DNA of 48,964 nucleotides from RGIG9041 sp045657265 (lineage in GTDB: Bacteria; Bacillota; Clostridia; Oscillospirales; QAKW01), in assembly GCA_045657265.1 (NCBI GenBank), contig JAZOSU010000025.1:1-48964 (forward strand), in the 5' to 3' direction. Below, in pieces: positions 1-7,004 of this stretch; within the stretch, counting starts at the first letter, position 1, and the number at the start of each line of letters is the position of its first letter. The notes under the pieces are model-generated. The model had not been told where the DNA came from. It saw only the letters and a list, made by a program, of their open reading frames with translations, and did not search any database. The translations under genes were made by a program, and so were the position numbers.

Positions 1-368
1 ATTTCAGGGACGGAGAGGGGCGGTGCGGTAGATGCTGCCTTTTGCTCGAAATCAAGTTCCGTGTCAGGATACATAGGATAAATGAGTGACGGTGTATAAT
101 TAAGCCATCTTGCAAGTGGCATTGCAGTTTGGTCTCCACAAAGAACCTTTGGTTGGAATTTTTTAACGAGTCTGGGGATATCCGTAATGTGATCCCAATG
201 TGTATGACCAAGGCATATAATATCACAATTCTCCACAGCCTCCCAAGTCAGGTCGGTACCTACACATTCGGTAGTAAACGGATCAGTGACTACCGTTAAA
301 TCGTTGCAACAAATTTGAAAAGAGGTTACTGCTAACCATTTAATTGAAACGCCATATAAATTTTTCAT
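1..368 (-). CDS. MBL-fold metallohydrolase, N-terminal part (runs off left edge)
   Basis: This is the first 122 or so residues of a metallo-beta-lactamase-fold hydrolase. The zinc-binding signature HTHWDH (HxHxDH) lies at residues 55-60, after the usual beta-strand-rich start and a DPF turn near residue 29. The fold covers lactonases, phosphodiesterases and UlaG/RNase Z-like enzymes, and the substrate cannot be told from this part. The start is the ATG at 368; the ribosome site is weak (GAGA about 8 bases upstream). The last dozen visible residues (KAASTAPPLSVPE) read as low-complexity sequence and do not look like the rest of the fold. They may be a lineage-specific insertion or the edge of a repeat. 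The rest of the gene is outside the window. Confidence 0.7.
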   Translation of the reverse strand, partial: MKNLYGVSIKWLAVTSFQICCNDLTVVTDPFTTECVGTDLTWEAVENCDIICLGHTHWDHITDIPRLVKKFQPKVLCGDQTAMPLARWLNYTPSLIYPMYPDTELDFEQKAASTAPPLSVPE

Positions 369-507
369 AACGGATTCTCAACGCTTTTTATGATTTATCT
401 AATTTCTTAATAGCTGATTTATACAGTTGATTGCTAATTTTAACCTTTTCTGAATAAGTTGATCACGATTATCAAGCTCTGTCAAGCGCAATTATAAGGT
501 GACAATC

Positions 508-734
508 ATGCTTTTTGCTGCAGGTAAAGAAAATTTTGATTTATTAGATACAAATGTGATGGACCTATATTGAAATACTCGTGTGGGGAAAATCCATTAT
601 CCAAAATGAAAAACTTGGGTGCTGTAACCTATGTATTTATCAATGACTCAACCCGCGGATATAGAATATTTATTAAAAACATGCTGAAAACAGAACAATC
701 AATTTCTAAAGAACAATTAAAAGAAGCATCATAA
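508..734 (+). pseudogene. Short frameshifted gene remnant, family not recognised
   Basis: A reading frame starts at ATG 508 after a plausible ribosome site (AGGTG, 7 bases upstream) and stops after 21 residues. A second frame is open from about 540 to the TAA at 732-734 and encodes a protein-like stretch that includes KMKNLGAVTYVFINDSTRG and ends KEQLKEAS. Joining the two frames by one slip near 550-560 would give a continuous protein of about 75 residues. This suggests a decayed gene. A short real ORF starting at ATG 606 (42 residues) is the alternative. I do not recognise the family. Confidence 0.35.
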
Positions 735-766
735 AAAAATACTGCCTCACATTTTAGTGAGGCAGT
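733..766 (-). terminator. Intrinsic terminator of the TRAP permease operon
   Basis: A perfect 10-base stem (ACTGCCTCAC / GTGAGGCAGT, 741-750 and 757-766) with a 6-base loop is followed, on the minus strand, by a run of T (A-rich 733-740 on the plus strand). A second small stem, CCCGC-TAT-GCGGG at 772-784, sits between it and the end of the permease operon. Confidence 0.85.
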
Positions 767-794
767 CTGCACCCGCTATGCGGGAGGATGTTTA

Positions 795-1094
795 TTACAT
801 TTCAGAACTGTGTTTTACAGCTTTTTTCTTGTTTGACGTTAAAGCAACTTCGCCGTTTATATACATAATTAAAATTCCCAGTAAGACCATAATGGTTGAA
901 GTTTTGATAACAATAGGAATTATTGTTTTATAAAGAAACGTACAAATAAGTGTCGCTGTTTCACCACCAATTATCAAAGCAGCAATATAACCAAAGAAAG
1001 TAACACCGCCAACGAACAGAGAAAGCATAATACCAAGTCCGAAAATGTATTTTAATACATTGCTGATTTTTTCAATGATTTCTTTGAATTTCAT
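795..1094 (-). CDS. Small membrane subunit of a TRAP-type transporter (DctQ-like position)
   Basis: A 99-residue protein with about three hydrophobic segments (roughly residues 15-42, 48-66 and 68-82) and a basic, polar C-terminus. It directly follows the large TRAP permease gene. In TRAP systems a small four-helix protein, DctQ, partners the large DctM permease; this protein is shorter than usual for DctQ (about 160), so the assignment rests mostly on position. The start is ATG 1094 because GGAGG lies at 1103-1107 with the right spacing; a longer frame from 1118 would overlap the upstream stop. Transcription ends at the terminator near 733-766. Confidence 0.55.
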   Translation of the reverse strand: MKFKEIIEKISNVLKYIFGLGIMLSLFVGGVTFFGYIAALIIGGETATLICTFLYKTIIPIVIKTSTIMVLLGILIMYINGEVALTSNKKKAVKHSSEM

Positions 1095-1107
1095 AGCATT
1101 AACCTCC

Positions 1108-2466
1108 TTACAGTCCAAGAATCGGGAGCCAACCCATAAGTACTACGACTTCTAATATGAATTGAGCTGCAACCCACCACAAATCGTTTTTAACAGTTTT
1201 TGAAAAGTCTGATTCAGCGATAGACATACCTGCATAAAGACCAAGTGCAAGGGGAGGGGTAATGCCGCACATAACACCACATATACAAGGGAGCATTGCA
1301 GCTGCAAGAAGTGGATTTACACCAACGTTTGCAAGTATTGTTATAAACATAGGTCCGAAAATTACAACCAATGATGAGCCGGGAATTACCATACCCATAA
1401 AACAGGTGATTACGCAAACAGCCAAAACAGTTCCGAGTTTGCCGAAATTCCATGATGTAATAATCACGCCAAGTTCTTCAGCAACGTTAAGGTCACTGAA
1501 AAGTGCGCCGATCATATATCCGAATACACAAACAACAATAGCCGGTGCAATTGTTTTAACAGAATCACTGAACATTTTAATAAGTGATTTGAATGTTACA
1601 ACTGATTTATCTTTAGTAATAAGACAAGCATAAATAGCAGAAATACCACCGATAAACAACAAAACAGAATTTGAAAGGTATTTTGCACCTGTTTCTCCAA
1701 GTCTTGCGGTAAAGAATGTATCTTTGAAAGCAAAATCGAGTATGAATGGTAAAATGATAATAACAGGAAGTAAAAGACCCTGCCAACCGGTTTTGAGAGT
1801 TTCTTTAAGATCAGGAAGCTCATCTTTTGACATTGGTTTTACTTTGTAATATTTACAGAAAGCATAAACCATAACTATTCTTTGAAGTATAAACCAAAGA
1901 GAAATTCCCCAAAGAATTATCCAGAACTGACCGGTTGAAATGTTAAGTGTAGGATAAAGTGCAGTAAATGCACCAAGTGCAGCTACTATGTTAGAAGAAG
2001 GAGGAATCATATTTCCCATATAACTTGCATTGCTCTCAATGTTTGCGGCAAGCTCTGCAGGGAATCCCGAATGTTTCATAGCGGGTATGGTGATTGCACC
2101 TGTTGCCATAACGTTTCCGGGGCCCGAGCCTGATAAGGCTCCCATAAAACCACTTGCAACAACTGCTGCATAACCTGCACCACCTGTAACTCTACCAACA
2201 AGTGAGAGTATTACTGCGATACAACTGTCAATGATTTTGGTTTTTGTTAAAAGTATTGACATTGTAACGAAAGCTACCATCGAATAAATAAGAGAGGTGG
2301 AAAGACCTTCATTTATATATGTCCAGACGTTTCCCCATGTGTTAGTTACTGCTAATAAAACTATAAAACTGACCAGAACTGATTCATAAATCGGTCTTTT
2401 AACAAGCAGAAACCAGATACATATTACCGTCAACATAATGCCCAGATAAATAAGTGAACTTGGCAT
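1108..2466 (-). CDS. dctM: TRAP transporter large permease, DctM family
   Basis: A 452-residue polytopic membrane protein with about 11-12 hydrophobic helices. Near residues 110-160 it carries the family core: a glycine/serine-rich re-entrant loop (GALSGSGPGNVMATGA), an IPAM(K) helix and the IPPSS motif. TRAP transporters import organic acids with a sodium gradient and a periplasmic-type binding protein. ATG 2466 has AAGGAG at 2475-2480. The downstream small subunit is probably cotranscribed. No DctP/TAXI binding-protein gene lies in the window, so it is encoded elsewhere or the system works without one. The divergent LysR gene and the LysR-type box in the promoter suggest substrate-dependent control. 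The substrate is unknown. Confidence 0.8.
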   Translation of the reverse strand: MPSSLIYLGIMLTVICIWFLLVKRPIYESVLVSFIVLLAVTNTWGNVWTYINEGLSTSLIYSMVAFVTMSILLTKTKIIDSCIAVILSLVGRVTGGAGYAAVVASGFMGALSGSGPGNVMATGAITIPAMKHSGFPAELAANIESNASYMGNMIPPSSNIVAALGAFTALYPTLNISTGQFWIILWGISLWFILQRIVMVYAFCKYYKVKPMSKDELPDLKETLKTGWQGLLLPVIIILPFILDFAFKDTFFTARLGETGAKYLSNSVLLFIGGISAIYACLITKDKSVVTFKSLIKMFSDSVKTIAPAIVVCVFGYMIGALFSDLNVAEELGVIITSWNFGKLGTVLAVCVITCFMGMVIPGSSLVVIFGPMFITILANVGVNPLLAAAMLPCICGVMCGITPPLALGLYAGMSIAESDFSKTVKNDLWWVAAQFILEVVVLMGWLPILGL

Positions 2467-2518
2467 AGCTAAATCTCCTTTTAAAATTAAGTTATAGAGC
2501 CTATTACGTAATGGTTAT

Positions 2519-2547
2519 ATTATAATTTGCAATTATAAAAAAGTCAA
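2519..2547 (-). promoter_or_regulatory. TRAP operon promoter with a LysR-type box in its spacer
   Basis: On the minus strand TTGACT (2542-2547) and TATAAT (2519-2524) are 17 bases apart. Inside lies the palindrome ATAATT-TGC-AATTAT (2522-2536), which also fits the T-N11-A rule for LysR-family binding sites. A second palindrome, ATTACGTAAT, is at 2503-2512, close to the expected transcription start. Binding at the spacer site would be expected to block polymerase unless an inducer shifts the regulator. The divergent lysR gene is the obvious partner. Confidence 0.6.
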
Positions 2548-2622
2548 GGAAAGTTAAAAATGTTATTGCTTTTTGGTTTTTAAAGTGATAACCTAAAGTA
2601 TATAATGATGGAGGGCAATGTT

Positions 2623-3528
2623 ATGAATTCTCGTCAATTACAATATGCAGTAATGCTTTCTGAGACTGGAAGTTATTCGCAACTTGCTGAAAAACTTAAT
2701 ATTACGCAACCTGCTCTTAGTAAACAGATACTTTCTTTAGAGAAAGAAATAGGAATACAACTTTTTAACCGTAGTAGTGTTCCTGTTACACTTACTGCCG
2801 CAGGGGAATATTTTATTCAGGAAGCTAAAAAACTTTTATATAATGAAGATCAGCTTATACGCTCTATGGAGCAGTTTAAATCGGGTGAAAAGGGACGCTT
2901 GATAATTGGATCAACTCCTTTCAGATGCACATATCTTATTCCTGAAATTGTAAAAAAAGTACGCGAAAAGTTTCCCGGTATTCAGGTCAAGCTTGTTGAA
3001 GAGGGAAGTGACTTGCTTCGTAAAGATGTAGTTGACGGTAAATTCGATTTAGCTGTTGTTAATTTGCCTGTGGATGAATCACAGCTTGAAGTTTTTTCTT
3101 TAGAGCCTGATAAACTTGGCTTAGTAATTGCAGATGAACTACTTAATCAGTTTAATAATCTTGTAGATAAGAAAGAAATTAATTTTAAAGAGTGTAAGGA
3201 TTTACCTTTTGTTGTTGTCGGGGCAAATCAAGATATGAGAATATTGTTTGATAAACTTTGTGTTGCAAATAATATCGAACCCGATATTGCTGCAGAGGTT
3301 GTTGGTCTTAATACTGCATGGGAAATGGCGTGCAGCGGTGTTGCAGCAACTTTGCTTCCTCTTCAATTCGTGAAAAATGAAATTTCTGATAGAAAAGTTA
3401 CGGTTATTGAACTTAAAGATAACGTGTATCTTCGCCAACCCGTTTTAGTTGTAAGGCGCGGTCAATACATTTCTGACTATGCTAAATATGCTATTGATAT
3501 ATTTACAAATAAAAAAGACATTTCATAG
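2623..3528 (+). CDS. LysR-family transcriptional regulator
   Basis: A 301-residue regulator. The winged helix-turn-helix is at residues 1-60 (MNSRQLQYAV, then SQLAEKLNITQPALSKQI and LFNRS), followed by a linker helix and a two-lobed periplasmic-binding-protein-like effector domain from about residue 88. The start is ATG 2623, since GGAGG lies 7-8 bases upstream; the in-frame ATG at 2605 precedes that ribosome site. It is divergent from the TRAP permease operon, and a T-N11-A box lies in that operon's promoter, so it probably controls uptake of the TRAP substrate and perhaps itself. The effector is unknown. Confidence 0.9.
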   Translation: MNSRQLQYAVMLSETGSYSQLAEKLNITQPALSKQILSLEKEIGIQLFNRSSVPVTLTAAGEYFIQEAKKLLYNEDQLIRSMEQFKSGEKGRLIIGSTPFRCTYLIPEIVKKVREKFPGIQVKLVEEGSDLLRKDVVDGKFDLAVVNLPVDESQLEVFSLEPDKLGLVIADELLNQFNNLVDKKEINFKECKDLPFVVVGANQDMRILFDKLCVANNIEPDIAAEVVGLNTAWEMACSGVAATLLPLQFVKNEISDRKVTVIELKDNVYLRQPVLVVRRGQYISDYAKYAIDIFTNKKDIS

Positions 3529-3730
3529 GCGTTGTACCCGTAAGGATACAACGCCAGTTTTATTCGCCTTACGGCGAGTTATATTGCTCCGCAGTTATAT
3601 TCGGCTACCGCCGAGTGATATTGCCTTCGGCAGTTTTATAGGCGAATAAAATAACACTGAAACCGCAAGGTTTCAATATCACTTTTGATTTATCAAAAAT
3701 AACACTGTGAGACCCGTCTCACAATATCAC
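3528..3730 (+). repeat. Array of eight small hairpins with shared AT-rich joints
   Basis: Eight short inverted repeats follow one another: 9-base stem GGCGTTGTA/TACAACGCC (3528-3555); TCGCC/GGCGA (3564-3577); a weak TGC/GCA (3585-3593); TCGGC/GCCGA (3601-3614); TGCC/GGCA (3622-3632); TGAAACC/GGTTTCA (3658-3675); TTTTGAT/ATCAAAA (3683-3698); TGTGAGAC/GTCTCACA (3706-3723). The stems are unrelated to each other. The joints are variants of AATATCAC or its complement GTGATATT. An 11-base inverted repeat, TTTTATTCGCC (3558-3568) with GGCGAATAAAA (3641-3651), encloses the middle four. The array starts right at the lysR stop codon. No ORF is present. The function is not known to me. Confidence 0.75.
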
Positions 3731-3758
3731 TATTAAAATTATATTTTTGAGATAGTAA

Positions 3759-3800
3759 AAACGGATGCGTAGAAATTCTCTACACATCCGTTTAATTTTG
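3759..3800. terminator. Strong stem-loop terminator after the hairpin array
   Basis: AAACGGATGCGTAGA (3759-3773) pairs with TCTACACATCCGTTT (3779-3793) with one mismatch and a 5-base loop, flanked by A-rich sequence on the left and TTTAATTTT on the right. It could end lysR transcription coming from the left and methyltransferase transcription coming from the right. Confidence 0.6.
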
Positions 3801-3820
3801 TCTCATACTGTAACAAGCAG

Positions 3821-3862
3821 GGAAAATGTACGGCACATTTTCCAATTCTTAGGAGAACCTAA
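3821..3862. repeat. Two further hairpins between the terminator and the methyltransferase
   Basis: GGAAAATGT (3821-3829) pairs with ACATTTTCC (3835-3843), loop ACGGC. TTAGG (3849-3853) pairs with CCTAA (3858-3862). Neither has a clear T-run. They extend the structured non-coding stretch of 3529-3912, which contains no gene. Confidence 0.5.
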
Positions 3863-3912
3863 AACCCTTTTATAAACAAATATCATTAGTTCGATAAATT
3901 GGAATTTGACAA

Positions 3913-4698
3913 TTACTTCTTTTGATATTCATATAAACGATATAGCTTTTTTGAGAATCCTCCTGCATAGAGCTTCGCAAAAACGAACCTTTCAAATCCT
4001 TTTAACTCGACAATGTATTTTTGCGGTATCATCGTATGTTCTTTTACAAAGAAAAGCTTCTCGCCTTGATAAGCTTGCGGATTATCTATGCCATAAACCT
4101 CGGTTACGCCTACATCATTTATAGGGTTTCTTCGCTTTGACATTTTTGCCGCAAAAGAAGTATAGCAATCCACCAAAAGCGCAAGCTTTTCAAAATGAGC
4201 GCACAGACTATCTATCATACTTCGCATTTCATCAACAGTCAAGTACATACTCACGCCTTCCATAACAACAATGGCAGTTTTGCTTTCTTTAATATTTGTC
4301 AGCCATTTGCAATCTCTTATATCACCTGCAACCATCTGATAGTTCGCTGTTTCGGCATAGTATCGTTTTCTTTCTTCAATAACCTCTGAAAAATCCACGT
4401 CGTACCACTTGTGATTTTCAGCTCCAACTCTTATAGCTCGACTATCCATTCCGCACCCGATATGAATAACCACCGCATTCGGGGCATCTGCCATTTGTTG
4501 CTTTAGCCATTCGTCAAACACAGCAGAACGAATACCCATATAGTAAGCAAGCCATTTAGACTTTGATTTTCCCTTAAGTGAAAATCCTTCCGCAGCCCAA
4601 ATTTCTTCGGCTTTTTTATCATCAAGAAACAATCCTTTATTACTCACATACGATTTCCCATATAAAGGGATGTATAATGTCTTGTTCACTCTATTCAT
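3913..4698 (-). CDS. Class I SAM methyltransferase, leucine carboxyl methyltransferase (LCM) family
   Basis: A 261-residue protein with the SAM-binding loop HIGCGMDSR at residues 79-87, an acidic motif WYDVDF near residue 98, a second acidic loop AGDIRDCKWL near 124, and MEGVSMYL near 146, as in the LCM/PPM family. Bacterial members methylate varied small molecules or carboxylates; this target is unknown. ATG 4698 has an AGGTG ribosome site. It is a single-gene unit with its own promoter, placed between the hairpin array and an unrelated operon. That looks like a mobile or strain-variable insertion, although base composition is not obviously foreign. Confidence 0.75.
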   Translation of the reverse strand: MNRVNKTLYIPLYGKSYVSNKGLFLDDKKAEEIWAAEGFSLKGKSKSKWLAYYMGIRSAVFDEWLKQQMADAPNAVVIHIGCGMDSRAIRVGAENHKWYDVDFSEVIEERKRYYAETANYQMVAGDIRDCKWLTNIKESKTAIVVMEGVSMYLTVDEMRSMIDSLCAHFEKLALLVDCYTSFAAKMSKRRNPINDVGVTEVYGIDNPQAYQGEKLFFVKEHTMIPQKYIVELKGFERFVFAKLYAGGFSKKLYRLYEYQKK

Positions 4699-4735
4699 AC
4701 ATTCACCTACAAATTCTTATTTATCGGTTAGTTAT

Positions 4736-4764
4736 ATTATAGCATAACTCAAACAACAAACAAA
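4736..4764 (-). promoter_or_regulatory. Probable promoter of the LCM-family methyltransferase
   Basis: On the minus strand TTTGTT (4759-4764) and TATAAT (4736-4741) are separated by 17 bases, about 38 bases before the ATG at 4698. Confidence 0.5.
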
Positions 4765-4770
4765 GAGAAT

Positions 4771-4808
4771 ATTTAAAAATACCCGCAGTTTCAAAAAACT
4801 ACGGGTAT
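4771..4808 (-). terminator. Terminator of the HAD phosphatase/AraM-like operon
   Basis: ATACCCG-C-AGTTT (4779-4791) pairs with AAACT-A-CGGGTAT (4796-4808), with one mismatch and a 4-base loop. It is followed on the minus strand by ATTTTTAAA (4771-4779). Confidence 0.75.
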
Positions 4809-4867
4809 AAGGTTTCATGGCACTGTCCTTAACAGTACAACTCTTAATTGAAATGTCTTTTTTAATT

Positions 4868-5590
4868 TTATAATAAATCTTTAACAACTTCGGGGAAAGT
4901 TCTATAATCGTCTATGGTAAGGTAGGGAAAATCGGATTTATATACCGATTCATCATTTCCGCCCATGCCATAGTCATCGCCTATGAAAACAACTTCATCG
5001 TGGTTTAAACCGTTTTCTTTGCAGTAAAGGTCAAGAGCATAGTATTTGTTATAAGGCTTCGGAGCCATATCAAAAGAAGATGAACCGCCTACAAAAACGC
5101 TATAGTCTGAAAAAGCCTCTACAACTTCACTATAAATTGCGCGTCTTTTCTTTCTGTCGGGATCGAATGCAAGTTTGTCTTCCTGCTTTGCTTTTGTGCC
5201 TAAAACAGGGAAAGTTATACAACCCGAAGAGTGATATTCAACATTTTCTCCTGTGTATTCAGTATATCCGTATTTTTCTCTGAACATAGTAACCTTTTTT
5301 TCTGTTTCTTCTCTGTTACAGTCAAAAGACATATCTCTTACTATGTCAAGGTCTTTTGTTTCGGGATTGTATTTTGCGTATTGTAAACCGTAATTACCTA
5401 TTATATCAATTGGATACTGTTCAAGTTGGTTGAAAATTCTTCTTACCTGACCTGCACCAACCATTAAAAGTTTGTATTTTTCACCAAGGGCGTTAAGAGT
5501 TTTTTTGTTTTCGGGAATCATGTGTTCTTTATGCTGAGTAAGAGTACCGTCAAGGTCCATTGCAATAACTTTAATTTTTTTAAAATCCAT
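4868..5590 (-). CDS. HAD-superfamily (type IIB) phosphatase, phosphomannomutase-like
   Basis: A 240-residue protein with the HAD nucleophile motif DLDGTL (D12, D14), a conserved lysine in MAPKPYNKYYAL (about K178) and the metal-binding motif GDDYGMGGND at 204-213. The middle cap region (ITFPVLGT then DPDRKKRR) resembles eukaryotic-type phosphomannomutase, a HAD-IIB branch that also contains sugar-phosphate phosphatases. Mutase or phosphatase activity cannot be told from sequence. The start is ATG 5590, 2 bases after the stop of the dehydrogenase gene, so the two are translationally coupled. The pairing suggests it acts on the product or a precursor of that enzyme. Confidence 0.7.
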   Translation of the reverse strand: MDFKKIKVIAMDLDGTLTQHKEHMIPENKKTLNALGEKYKLLMVGAGQVRRIFNQLEQYPIDIIGNYGLQYAKYNPETKDLDIVRDMSFDCNREETEKKVTMFREKYGYTEYTGENVEYHSSGCITFPVLGTKAKQEDKLAFDPDRKKRRAIYSEVVEAFSDYSVFVGGSSSFDMAPKPYNKYYALDLYCKENGLNHDEVVFIGDDYGMGGNDESVYKSDFPYLTIDDYRTFPEVVKDLL

Positions 5591-5592
5591 TT

Positions 5593-6855
5593 TTATGCTT
5601 CCTTTCCAAATAAATCAAAATATAACCAAAGAACAGTGTATCTGTCTTTTAAATCTTTTGCATAAGTAATTGCATCGTTTATTTTTTCTTTGTTATAAAG
5701 ATTATAAAATTCATTGATATCGAGATCGATTTTTTTGAGGATATCAAGCATTTCCTTTTCGCCGGGGATTTCCCTCAGAATAGCTTTTATTTCTTTTTCA
5801 TTTTTAAGATATACAGGCATTCTGTCATTTGTGTATCTGCCCATTTTATCCTGAAGAGCAATGCAACCGTCAGCAACAGATTTATATACTCTGCTCATTT
5901 CATTTACATATTCTTCGCGTGGCATATTAAATTGTTTTTCAGGAAATGCGGTATTGATTATTTTTTCTCTCAACTTAGCGGTAAGTACTGTGGAATATAC
6001 AACGTCAATACCGTGTGGAAAATACTCTTCGTTATTGATTATACCTGTTATTTCAAAAAAGTGCGAGAAATGATGTTCGCTACCTGATGCCGGTCTTGAT
6101 GTTTTTGCAAAACTCATAGCAATACCAACAATTATGAGCGCTTCCATAAGAGTTTTTACACTATCTTCGTCTCTTTCTAAAAGCTTTTCAGCAAGGGGAA
6201 GAGTCTTAAGAAGCATATCATATGTCATATCATATATGTACTGGCAAAAATATTCATCATTTACTACATGGCTGAGCTTCCAGTCATTAAGAGCAGAATA
6301 TTTGCCGATAATATCACCGTATCCGGCTTTGATCATTTCCATCGGAGCATTTTTAATGACTTCGGTGTCGGCTAAAATAGCAGAAGGAACTTTTGCTGAA
6401 TACGTAACTTTCATACCGTCAGTTATCATAGCGGCACCGTTTGATGCATAACCGTCCATTGACGGTGCAGTTGCAACAATATAATAAGGAACCTTGCTTT
6501 CAAATGAAACGTATTTACATAAATCCTGAATAACACCAGAACCTATACCGATAATAAGCTGATTGTCGTTAAGCTTCTCAGTTACTGTAGCTATGGCTTC
6601 TTCGTTAGGAATAAGAATTTTTTTACCTGTAAAAACAACCTTGCTTATTGTTTTATCTTTAAGAGCTAAGACAACTTTTTCGCCGCAAGAAGCAAAAGTG
6701 TTTTCATCTGCAACAAGAAGAATTTTTGTGATATCTTTGCACATTTCTGTAAGTCTTGCACAGGCATTTTTTTCAATGTAGACATATTTGATATCGCATT
6801 CATGTCTTTCGCCGCAAGAACAATCAATTCCTTTTAAAAGATTATTAATATCCAT
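5593..6855 (-). CDS. araM: sn-Glycerol-1-phosphate dehydrogenase family protein (AraM/EgsA-like)
   Basis: A 420-residue member of the iron/zinc-dependent dehydroquinate synthase-like alcohol dehydrogenases. The nucleotide-binding loop is IGIGSGVIQDLCKY near residues 102-115, followed by TAPSMDGYAS. Metal ligands are probably D in GYGDIIGKY (about 179), H in EHHFSHFFE (about 261) and H in FPHGIDV (about 279). The best-known relatives, archaeal EgsA and Bacillus AraM, reduce dihydroxyacetone phosphate to sn-glycerol-1-phosphate. ATG 6855 is preceded by AAGGAA. It is first in a two-gene operon with a HAD phosphatase and divergent from a DeoR regulator. No PcrB-type prenyltransferase is nearby, so an ether-lipid role is unsupported; sugar or polyol catabolism fits the regulator better. 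Confidence 0.8.
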   Translation of the reverse strand: MDINNLLKGIDCSCGERHECDIKYVYIEKNACARLTEMCKDITKILLVADENTFASCGEKVVLALKDKTISKVVFTGKKILIPNEEAIATVTEKLNDNQLIIGIGSGVIQDLCKYVSFESKVPYYIVATAPSMDGYASNGAAMITDGMKVTYSAKVPSAILADTEVIKNAPMEMIKAGYGDIIGKYSALNDWKLSHVVNDEYFCQYIYDMTYDMLLKTLPLAEKLLERDEDSVKTLMEALIIVGIAMSFAKTSRPASGSEHHFSHFFEITGIINNEEYFPHGIDVVYSTVLTAKLREKIINTAFPEKQFNMPREEYVNEMSRVYKSVADGCIALQDKMGRYTNDRMPVYLKNEKEIKAILREIPGEKEMLDILKKIDLDINEFYNLYNKEKINDAITYAKDLKDRYTVLWLYFDLFGKEA

Positions 6856-6888
6856 TTTGATATTTCCTTTACAATTTTTTATTTATAT

Positions 6889-6919
6889 ATTATAATCAAA
6901 AGAGCAACAATAAGCAATA
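6889..6919 (-). promoter_or_regulatory. AraM-operon promoter overlapped by a DeoR-type operator copy
   Basis: On the minus strand TTGCTT (6912-6917) and TATAAT (6889-6894) have a 17-base spacer. The operator candidate GAGCAACAATAAGCAATA (6902-6919) covers the -35 box and much of the spacer. It consists of two AGCAA direct repeats 10 bases apart, as expected for DeoR-family binding. Confidence 0.65.
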
Positions 6920-6973
6920 GTTGAGTATAAAACAGTCATAATTTGAAAAATTTACATTTATTTTTGAATAAAT

Positions 6974-6991
6974 GAGCAAAAATGAGCAATA
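6974..6991 (+). promoter_or_regulatory. Second copy of the DeoR-type operator, before deoR
   Basis: GAGCAAAAATGAGCAATA matches the copy at 6902-6919 in 16 of 18 positions, in the same orientation and 72 bases away. It lies 13 bases before the regulator's ATG at 7005 and just before its ribosome site, so it could give autorepression or loop formation with the first copy. Confidence 0.6.
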
Positions 6992-7004
6992 AAGGATGCG
7001 CGTT

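Noticed and set aside
1262..1633. 123-codon open frame on the plus strand
   Set aside because: It is opposite the DctM-family permease and has no ribosome site.
3528..3730. Possible CRISPR array
   Set aside because: The repeated parts are only 7-9 bases, the stems all differ, unit lengths are irregular, and no cas gene is near.
5593..6855. Archaeal-type ether-lipid pathway
   Set aside because: Only the glycerol-1-phosphate dehydrogenase-like gene is present; no geranylgeranylglyceryl phosphate synthase (PcrB-like) gene is near, and a DeoR regulator points to catabolism.
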